A DNA stretch of 10,987 bases. Source: an uncultured Lachnospiraceae bacterium (GTDB lineage: Bacteria > Bacillota > Clostridia > Lachnospirales > Lachnospiraceae). Positions 6,367 to 10,987 of this stretch are shown here, one piece after another (position 1 is the stretch's first letter; each line of letters opens with the position of its first letter). The DNA is taken from NCBI GenBank assembly GCA_947068385.1, contig CAMTBF010000077.1, positions 1-10,987 of the forward strand. Reading direction: 5' to 3'. The position numbers and the translations under genes are program-made. The notes under the pieces are model-generated. The model made no database searches and was not told the DNA's origin. It saw only the letters and a program-made list of their open reading frames with translations.

Positions 6367-7551
6367 ATGGAAACATACAGCATTTTCAAGGATCTGGCAA
6401 TCATCATCATCTTCGCGAAGCTTTTCGGCATACTGGCAAGAAAGTGCAAGGCCCCCCAGGTTGTGGGGGAGATCATCGCAGGGCTCCTGATCGGCCCGAG
6501 CCTGTTGGGGCTGGTGCAGCAGTCGGATTTCCTGACCCGCATGGCGGAGATCGGCGTGGTGCTCCTGATGTTCTCCGCAGGGCTGGAGACGAACCTGAAG
6601 GAGCTGATGAAGACCGGGCCTGTGGCCCTGCTGATTGCCTGCTCCGGCGTGTTCGTGCCCCTGGTTGGCGGAGCGCTCCTGTACATGGGCTTCTATGGCG
6701 CAGCCCCCTGGGGCTCGGAGGGATTCTACAAGGCCGTCTTCATGGGCGTCATCATGACGGCCACCAGCGTCAGCATCACGGTGCAGTCCCTGAAGGAGAT
6801 GGGGAAGCTCAAGGGCAAGGTGGGCACCACTATCTTAAGCGCCGCCATCATCGACGACGTAATCGGCATCATCGTGCTGACCTTCGTCATCGGCTTCAAG
6901 AATCCGGAGTCCAACCCCGGAGGCGTGGTCCTGTCCACGGTGCTGTTCTTCATCATGGCGCTGGTGGTGGGCTTCATCGTCTTCAAGGTGTTCAAGAAGC
7001 TGGACGAACGCTATCCCCACACCCAGAGGATCCCCATCCTGGGCCTGGCGCTGTGCTTCTTCTTCGCCTATGCGGCGGAGGCGTACTTCGGGATCGCAGA
7101 CATCACCGGAGCCTATGTGGCGGGCATCGTCCTGTGCTCCATCCAGGACTCCTCCTACATAGACCGCAAGATGGAGGTCAGCTCCTACATCATCTTCGGG
7201 CCCGTGTTCTTCGCCAGCATCGGCCTGAAGACCAGCATCGACAATGTCAGCGCAGGGCTGCTGCTGTTCTCCGCAGGCTTCGTCGTCGTGGCGCTGATCA
7301 CCAAGATCATCGGCTGCGGCCTGATGGCGAAGCTCTGCCGGTTCAGCCTCCAGGACAGCCTCAAGATCGGCGTGGGCATGATGACCAGAGGCGAGGTGGC
7401 GCTGATTGTGGCCCAGAAGGGGCTGTCGGTGGGGCTGCTGACGCCGGAGTACTTCACGGCGGTGATCCTGCTGATCGTCGTGTCCAGCATCTCCACGCCG
7501 ATCATCCTGAAGCTGTTGTACACGAAGGACAAAGAAGAAGCGGTTGCCTAG
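6367..7551 (+). CDS. CPA2-family cation:proton antiporter (Na+/H+ exchanger domain)
   Basis: The 394-residue product is hydrophobic throughout, with 11-13 membrane helices, and fits the Na_H_Exchanger family at its usual length without a C-terminal RCK (TrkA-N) domain. Marker motifs include PQVVGEIIAGLLIGPSLLG (30-48), the unwound-helix sequence TATSVSIT (131-138), and the paired aspartates in AIIDDVIGI (160-168). The DD pair is the ion-binding motif of electrogenic members such as NapA. A conserved GVGMMTRGEVALIVAQ follows at 335-350. It should exchange Na+ (or K+) for protons across the cell membrane for pH and ion balance; ion choice cannot be read from sequence. An upstream in-frame ATG at 6313 is too close to the promoter and adds unrelated residues, so 6367 is preferred. 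The ribosome binding site is weak. Transcription ends at a hairpin overlapping the stop codon. Confidence 0.9.
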   Translation: METYSIFKDLAIIIIFAKLFGILARKCKAPQVVGEIIAGLLIGPSLLGLVQQSDFLTRMAEIGVVLLMFSAGLETNLKELMKTGPVALLIACSGVFVPLVGGALLYMGFYGAAPWGSEGFYKAVFMGVIMTATSVSITVQSLKEMGKLKGKVGTTILSAAIIDDVIGIIVLTFVIGFKNPESNPGGVVLSTVLFFIMALVVGFIVFKVFKKLDERYPHTQRIPILGLALCFFFAYAAEAYFGIADITGAYVAGIVLCSIQDSSYIDRKMEVSSYIIFGPVFFASIGLKTSIDNVSAGLLLFSAGFVVVALITKIIGCGLMAKLCRFSLQDSLKIGVGMMTRGEVALIVAQKGLSVGLLTPEYFTAVILLIVVSSISTPIILKLLYTKDKEEAVA

Positions 7552-7567
7552 GCAGCCGCTCTTTTTT
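7539..7567. terminator. Intrinsic terminator overlapping the antiporter stop codon
   Basis: AGCGGTTGCC and GGCAGCCGCT pair across a two-base TA apex, followed by TTTTTT (7562-7567). The TAG stop (7549-7551) lies at the apex of the hairpin. On the minus strand the same stem is followed by TTCTTCTTTG, so it can also end prs transcription, whose stop is 58 bases away. Confidence 0.85.
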
Positions 7568-7624
7568 CATGCCCGGATCCGTTGGCTTTCCCCTCCCGAT
7601 CGGTTCGGTTCAGGTTCGACGGGC

Positions 7625-8749
7625 TCAATGCTCTCCACAGTCCTCATTGCTTCTGCTCAGCAGGTTATGGATCTTCTCATGGGGATCCAGAAGCTTGGAG
7701 ATGGACTCCCCCGCATTGACGGAATGGATGTAGATCGCGATATATTTGGTGATGTCCACCTCCCTGTACCAGGGGGCGCTGCGGATCTCCTCCCTGCGGT
7801 AAGACGCGTTTGTGATGAACACCGCCTCCAGCACCTTCTTGCGGTAGGCCTCGTCGAAGCGCTGGATCCCTTCCGTGAACAGGGCGAAGGTGGCCGCCGC
7901 AAAGACCCGCCTGGCCCCCTGCTTCTTGCAGTATTTGGCCACGTCCAGCATGGTGGTGCCGGAGCAGATCATGTCGTCCACGATGAACACGTCCTTGTTC
8001 TTCACGCTGGGGCCGATGTACTTATGGACGTCCACCACATAGTTCCCGCCCACCACCTTTGTCCTGGATCGCCTCTTATAGAAGATTCCCATGTCCAGGC
8101 CCAGCTCGTTGGTATATTTGAAATTCCGCGTAGTGGCCCCTAAGTCGGGGGAGATGAACAGCGAATTATCCTCGCAGAAAGCAACATCGGGATAGTAGCG
8201 CTTGATCGCCTTGATTACCTGATAGATCGGAAAGAGGTCGTCGAAGCCATTGTAGGGGACCGCATTGGCCACCCTGTTGTCGTGGACGTCGAAGGCCGTG
8301 ATGTTCTTCACGCCGATGTTCTCCAGCTCCCGCAAGGCCATGGCGCAGTCTAAGGACTCCCTGGAGATCCGCCTGTCCTGGCGGCTGGCGTAGAGAAGAG
8401 GGGAGATCACATTGACCCGGTACGCCTTTCCGCCGATGGCGGAGACAGTCCTCTTCAGGTTCTGGAAATGCTCGTCCGGCGACATGGGCACTCTCTGGCC
8501 ATACATCTCATAGCTGCAGGAATAGTTCCCCACATCCATCAGGATGTACACGTCCGCGCCCCGGACCGTCTCCTCCAGCACCGCCTTGGCGTCGCCTGTG
8601 GAAAAACGGACAATCTGGGAATTCACCACATGGCATTCCTCTTTGTTATAGGTCTCCCGCAGATAATATTCAATCTTGCCTGCCAGCTCCTCTGTCCCGT
8701 ACAGGGGAATCAGCACAATGGGGATGGAATGGCTTGCCAATCGACTCAT
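7625..8749 (-). CDS. prs: Ribose-phosphate pyrophosphokinase (PRPP synthetase), divergent clostridial type
   Basis: The 374-residue product makes PRPP from ribose 5-phosphate and ATP for nucleotide, histidine and tryptophan synthesis. The PRPP-binding loop VFIVDDMICSGTTMLDVA (254-271) is complete. The flexible-loop motif RQDR (123-126) and the catalytic-loop histidine in FDVHDNR (153-159) match the family, and SPDLGATTRNFKYTNELG (200-217) matches the conserved segment that precedes KRR (225-227). It differs from standard enzymes of about 315 residues: it has extra residues around NYSCSYEMYGQRVPMSPDEH (75-94), a changed N-terminal ATP-region motif (FSTGDAK, 49-55), and a C-terminal tail of about 40 residues. 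The start has a strong AAGGAGG (minus strand, 8755-8761) five bases away. It is a single gene convergent with the antiporter. A diverged PRPP-synthetase-like protein with another role is less likely, since key motifs are intact. Confidence 0.85.
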   Translation of the reverse strand: MSRLASHSIPIVLIPLYGTEELAGKIEYYLRETYNKEECHVVNSQIVRFSTGDAKAVLEETVRGADVYILMDVGNYSCSYEMYGQRVPMSPDEHFQNLKRTVSAIGGKAYRVNVISPLLYASRQDRRISRESLDCAMALRELENIGVKNITAFDVHDNRVANAVPYNGFDDLFPIYQVIKAIKRYYPDVAFCEDNSLFISPDLGATTRNFKYTNELGLDMGIFYKRRSRTKVVGGNYVVDVHKYIGPSVKNKDVFIVDDMICSGTTMLDVAKYCKKQGARRVFAAATFALFTEGIQRFDEAYRKKVLEAVFITNASYRREEIRSAPWYREVDITKYIAIYIHSVNAGESISKLLDPHEKIHNLLSRSNEDCGEH

Positions 8750-8777
8750 GTCTCCCTCCTTCTACCGTAATCGAAAG

Positions 8778-8807
8778 TTGTCATGGTAACCACTACCAGT
8801 GTATAAT
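8778..8807 (+). promoter_or_regulatory. Distal promoter candidate for the microcompartment operon
   Basis: TTGTCA (8778-8783), an 18-base spacer, and a perfect TATAAT (8802-8807) on the plus strand. It would give a leader of about 195 bases before the first gene. The same AT-rich block reads TATTATAC on the minus strand, where it may serve as the prs -10 region, so the two directions could compete. Confidence 0.45.
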
Positions 8808-8919
8808 ATTTTCCTGCGGTTTACAAGCCCTGAGGTCAACAATTCTTACTATTTCCACCTATCATTTCTTTTGTTCTTTCAGGCCGCTGCCGATCCGCTG
8901 TCCAAGGCCGGATTTGCGC

Positions 8920-8948
8920 TTGACAGGGGCTCCCCCTGATAGTATGAT
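8920..8948 (+). promoter_or_regulatory. Main promoter of the microcompartment operon with a dyad in its spacer
   Basis: A perfect -35 TTGACA (8920-8925), exact 17-base spacing and TATGAT (8943-8948) make this the best sigma-A promoter in the window. The spacer carries CAGGGGCTCCCCCTG (8924-8938), a perfect six-base inverted repeat around a CTC centre that overlaps the end of the -35. The dyad is well placed as an operator for a repressor or activator controlling the shell genes. Transcription would begin near 8955. Confidence 0.7.
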
Positions 8949-9009
8949 TTAGGAAGGGCATCGCTTTCAATGCGCACAGCTGAAAACAGGGAAGGAATGG
9001 AATCGACAG

Positions 9010-9375
9010 ATGGCAGAGGGACAGGAAGAACGGATTAGAATCGTACAGGAGACCGTGGCAGGCAAGGAGATCACCTTCGCCCATGTGATGGGCGGGCCGG
9101 CGCCGGTCATATATCAGAAGCTGGGGCTGAACCCCCAGGTGGATTATCAGTCGTCCGCCATCGGCATCATGAACATGACGCCGCCGGAGTCGGCCGTCAT
9201 CGCCTCGGACATCGCGGTGAAGAGCGGGAATGTCTACCTGGGCTTCGCGGACCGGTTCACGGGGACGCTGATCATCACGGGGGAGATTTCGGACGTCATG
9301 TCCGCCATGACCGAGATCGTGGATTATTTCCGTGACACGCTGGAATACGTGGTCTGCAAGATCACGAAGAGATAG
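9010..9375 (+). CDS. eutS: EutS/PduU-like microcompartment shell protein (permuted BMC domain)
   Basis: The 121-residue product matches the circularly permuted BMC family of EutS and PduU at about its usual length (111-116). The N-terminal strand region RIVQETVAGKEITFAHVM (10-27) is the part that forms a beta-barrel cap over the hexamer pore in PduU. The core follows: AIGIMNMTPPESAVIASDIA (50-69), KSGNVYLGFADRFTGTLIITG (71-91) and VVCKITK (114-120). It looks slightly closer to PduU than EutS. Such proteins form hexamers that tile the shell facets of metabolic compartments. The ribosome binding site is weak: GGAAGG (8990-8995) lies 14 bases before the ATG. It is first in a three-gene operon, 11 bases ahead of a paralogue. 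Confidence 0.9.
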   Translation: MAEGQEERIRIVQETVAGKEITFAHVMGGPAPVIYQKLGLNPQVDYQSSAIGIMNMTPPESAVIASDIAVKSGNVYLGFADRFTGTLIITGEISDVMSAMTEIVDYFRDTLEYVVCKITKR

Positions 9376-9386
9376 GGGGCGCGACT

Positions 9387-9815
9387 ATGGCCCGCATCAC
9401 ACAGAAGGAGCTGCTGGAAAAGCTCTTCCATAAGGATCATGAACAACTGAAGGGGAAGCGGCTGCGCCTGACCAGGCTGCGCGTGCCCGGCAAGGAGGTG
9501 TGCCTGGCCCATGTGATCAGCTCCCCCCACCCCCCGGTCTACCAGAACCTGGGGCTGCACATCGGCGTCCACGAGGGCGAGGATCATACAGGGGAGTCCG
9601 TGGGCCTGATCCGATTCACCCCCTGGGAGGCCGTGGTGGTGGCCGCCGATGTGGCCATGAAGAGCGCGGACGTGCAGATCGGCTTCATGGACCGCTTCTG
9701 CGGCTCCCTGATCCTCACCGGCGGGCTGTCGGAGGTGGAGACCGCGGTGGAGGAAGTGGTCAGGTTCTTCGGGGAGGCGCTGGGCTTCCAGACCTGCGCG
9801 GTCCGCAAAAGCTGA
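9387..9815 (+). CDS. Second EutS/PduU-like shell protein with N-terminal extension
   Basis: The 142-residue product is a clear paralogue of the preceding gene. It shares LRVPGKEVCLAHVI (31-44), VGLIRFTPWEAVVVAADVAMKSADVQIGFMDRFCGSLILTG in two conserved blocks between 72 and 112, and a C-terminal TCAVRKS. It has about 22 extra residues at the N-terminus (MARITQKELLEKLFHKDHEQ), predicted to be helical and amphipathic, which EutS and PduU lack. It also has a longer acidic loop (GVHEGEDHTGES, 60-71) between the barrel and the core. The extension could dock a partner, like an encapsulation peptide, or change how hexamers stack; this is inference. The start has AGGGGG (9374-9379) seven bases upstream, overlapping the previous stop. 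The two proteins may form mixed or separate hexamers. Confidence 0.87.
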   Translation: MARITQKELLEKLFHKDHEQLKGKRLRLTRLRVPGKEVCLAHVISSPHPPVYQNLGLHIGVHEGEDHTGESVGLIRFTPWEAVVVAADVAMKSADVQIGFMDRFCGSLILTGGLSEVETAVEEVVRFFGEALGFQTCAVRKS

Positions 9816-9832
9816 GGGGACAGGGAAGACGC

Positions 9833-10327
9833 ATGAAGAAACTATTTTTGATGGGCAGGAGCGAGGCCGGGAAGACTTCCCTGACCCAGGCCCTGCGGGG
9901 CGAAGAGCTCCACTATGTGAAGACGCAATATACCAGCTCGGACGACGACACCATCGACTCTCCGGGGGAGTACGCCGAGTCCAAGCATTTCAGCGCGGGG
10001 CTTGCATGCTTTTCCTTTGAGGCGGATGCGGTGGCCATCGTCCAGGCTGCGGACGAGCCCTACAATCTGTTCAGCCCCAGCCTCCGCTCCTTCATCCTCC
10101 GCCCCCTCATCGGCATCATCACGAAGATCGACTCCCCCTATGCCAATATCCCCATGGTCAGGCAGTGGCTGGCGAACGCGGGGTGCGACCGCATCTTCCT
10201 CATCAACAACGTGACCCGGGAGGGCATCGATGAGCTCATGGCGTACCTGGAGGAGGATCTGCCGCGGATGACGCTTGCGGAGGCGAAGCGCAGGCAGGGC
10301 ATGGGGGTGAGCGAGTGGGAGGCGTAA
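9833..10327 (+). CDS. eutP: EutP/PduV-like P-loop GTPase-type protein
   Basis: The 164-residue product begins MKKLFLMGRSEAGKTSLTQA, with a complete P-loop (GRSEAGKT, 8-15). DSPGEY (42-47) is in the switch position typical of EutP and PduV. TKID (97-100) is the guanine-specificity motif, and NNVTREGIDELMAYL (125-139) is the usual last element. Length matches EutP and PduV (about 150-160). These proteins accompany ethanolamine and propanediol microcompartments; PduV has been linked to positioning the compartments, and nucleotide hydrolysis or acetate-kinase-like activity has been discussed for EutP. The ATG lies 17 bases after the second shell gene, with GAGGGG and AGGGAAG upstream. Only these three BMC genes are present; the substrate-processing enzymes are not in the window. 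Confidence 0.9.
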   Translation: MKKLFLMGRSEAGKTSLTQALRGEELHYVKTQYTSSDDDTIDSPGEYAESKHFSAGLACFSFEADAVAIVQAADEPYNLFSPSLRSFILRPLIGIITKIDSPYANIPMVRQWLANAGCDRIFLINNVTREGIDELMAYLEEDLPRMTLAEAKRRQGMGVSEWEA

Positions 10328-10329
10328 GG

Positions 10330-10410
10330 CAGGAGCCGTTCCCGCTGCTCCTGCTGCTGTCCCTGTGGCTTCAAGATTTTGAATCCTGCACTCATTGCAA
10401 GCACCTCCTT
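10330..10410 (-). other. Possible gene-start remnant or small ORF opposite the end of eutP
   Basis: A minus-strand ATG (10393-10395) has a near-ideal AAGGAGG (10404-10410) eight bases upstream. Its first 22 codons, starting MSAGFKILKPQGQQQEQRER, fill the gap down to the eutP stop. From there the frame runs on only as antisense of eutP (stop at 10138; 85 codons in all), where it has no coding look. This fits the truncated start of a former gene whose remainder was lost next to eutP, or a short peptide with a long unused tail. I do not recognise a family. Confidence 0.25.
10335..10357 (+). repeat. 23-base exact direct repeat, copy 1 (copy 2 at 10696-10718 inside prfH)
   Basis: The same 23 bases, starting GCCGTTCCCGCTGCTCC, occur in the gap after eutP and inside prfH, 361 bases apart and in the same orientation. 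Read on the minus strand both give QQEQRER in frame with their ORFs. The stretch is purine/pyrimidine-biased, which raises the odds of chance similarity, but exact identity over 23 bases so close together suggests a local duplication. Confidence 0.6.
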
Positions 10411-10531
10411 TTGTGGCTCCGATATGGGTTTGGGATATCGGTTGTTTGGTTGATATGCTACAGGGGCAATTTTTCCTCCCGCCTGCAAAGACGCTTGAAA
10501 ATATCGTATTATGATGAGAACATATTCCTAG

Positions 10532-10558
10532 TTGCCATGGGTCATGGCCCCGTGGCAA
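10532..10558 (-). terminator. Hairpin directly after the prfH stop
   Basis: TTGCCA and TGGCAA arms enclose one mismatch, a GGG/CCC pair and a seven-base loop. The stem begins at the base after the prfH stop codon. No U-run follows, so it is either a weak terminator or a 3'-end stabilising structure. It could act in both directions, also for the microcompartment operon arriving from the left. Confidence 0.4.
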
Positions 10559-10987
10559 TCAGGTGTTTCCTGGCGGAGCCGCCTGTCCGTCATCCCCATC
10601 CTTCCTCTCTTTCAACAGGAACCGCTCCCCTTCATAAGTCCTCACCGGGTTCCCCCTGACGATGCGGTAGTGCTCCATCCATGCGGCGTCTGCCTGCCGT
10701 TCCCGCTGCTCCTGCTGCAGACCGGCAAGCTTCTCCCGCATCCGCTCCATGGCCCGCTGCTTATTCTGGAACTGGCTCCTCTCCTCTGTGGCCTGGGCCA
10801 CGGTTCCGGTAGGGATGTGGATGACCCGCACTCCGGTCTCCACCTTGTTCACGTTCTGGCCTCCCTTCCCGCCACAGTGGAACTTCTCTATACGGTATTC
10901 CCCATCTGTCGCCACCTGAATGGCCTCCGGAACGATGCTCACGTCCACATACCAGTTCTTCCTTCTATGGTTCCTGCGGAAAGGGCT
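10559..10987 (-). CDS. prfH: PrfH-type release factor homologue (N-terminal part outside window)
   Basis: The 142 visible codons form the C-terminal two thirds of a short class-I release factor relative. The frame is open to the window edge; the GTG at 10948 is internal, because the preceding residues (FRRNHRRKNWY) match the RKNW segment typical of PrfH. The peptidyl-hydrolase motif GGKGGQNVNK contains GGQ, here with lysine before it rather than the more usual GPGGQ. It is followed by VETGVRVIHIPTGTVAQATEERSQ, a basic helical stretch (NKQRAMERMREKL) and the diagnostic RGNPVRTYEGERF. PrfH lacks the stop-codon-reading domains of RF1 and RF2, and recent work links it with the RNA ligase RtcB in rescuing ribosomes damaged at the 16S decoding site. 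RtcB would lie upstream, beyond the right edge; it cannot be confirmed here. Confidence 0.88.
   Translation of the reverse strand, partial: SPFRRNHRRKNWYVDVSIVPEAIQVATDGEYRIEKFHCGGKGGQNVNKVETGVRVIHIPTGTVAQATEERSQFQNKQRAMERMREKLAGLQQEQRERQADAAWMEHYRIVRGNPVRTYEGERFLLKERKDGDDGQAAPPGNT

Noticed and set aside
6264..7733. 489-codon plus-strand frame over the antiporter gene
   Set aside because: Its translation is rich in Arg, His, Gly and Pro without any domain, whereas the frame starting at 6367 is a textbook antiporter.
8924..8938. GC-rich dyad as an intrinsic terminator for an upstream transcript
   Set aside because: A three-base loop with no following T-run makes it a poor terminator, and its exact placement in a promoter spacer favours an operator.
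8970..9036. 22-codon ORF overlapping the start of the first shell gene as a real gene
   Set aside because: It is short and has only a weak, distant ribosome binding site, so it is kept as a note in the leader finding rather than annotated.

Overview
The window reads as a chromosomal segment of a GC-rich Clostridia bacterium, most likely a Lachnospiraceae-type gut Firmicute. This is inferred from AGGAGG-type ribosome binding sites, sigma-A promoters with extended -10 elements, GC-rich codons, a membrane-anchored Hanks-type kinase of the kind common in that family, a divergent clostridial PRPP synthetase and a satellite microcompartment cassette. No tRNA, rRNA, CRISPR array, insertion sequence or phage gene was seen.

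Layout. 1-1059 (+): 3' part of a Ser/Thr kinase with three C-terminal membrane helices; its start lies left of the window. 1139-1483 (-): a small membrane protein facing it across a shared terminator. 1596-3599 (-): a long-form 2-isopropylmalate synthase (LeuA) joined in frame to an AraC-type DNA-binding domain. 3600-4027: a 428-base leader and promoter region with a perfect 12-base palindrome on the -10 box of leuA. 4028-4798 (-): a GNAT acetyltransferase, divergent from a polytopic membrane protein of unknown function (4936-6252, +). 6367-7551 (+): a CPA2 cation:proton antiporter ending in a terminator hairpin that contains its stop codon. 7625-8749 (-): a divergent ribose-phosphate pyrophosphokinase. 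8750-9009: a divergent promoter region. 9010-10327 (+): a three-gene bacterial microcompartment cassette (EutS/PduU-like, a second EutS/PduU-like with an N-terminal extension, EutP/PduV-like GTPase). 10559-10987 (-): the C-terminal part of PrfH, cut by the right edge.

How the genes relate. Most are single-gene units; the only clear operon is the microcompartment cassette, which lacks enzymes and pentamer genes and so probably supplements shell components encoded elsewhere. The most unusual object is the LeuA-AraC fusion. The leucine-sensing dimer domain of the first leucine-biosynthesis enzyme sits directly before a complete two-helix-turn-helix DNA-binding domain, which suggests an enzyme that also acts as a leucine-responsive transcription factor. 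Its own promoter carries a palindrome that could be an operator. The enzyme part keeps its catalytic motifs. The regulatory role is inference.
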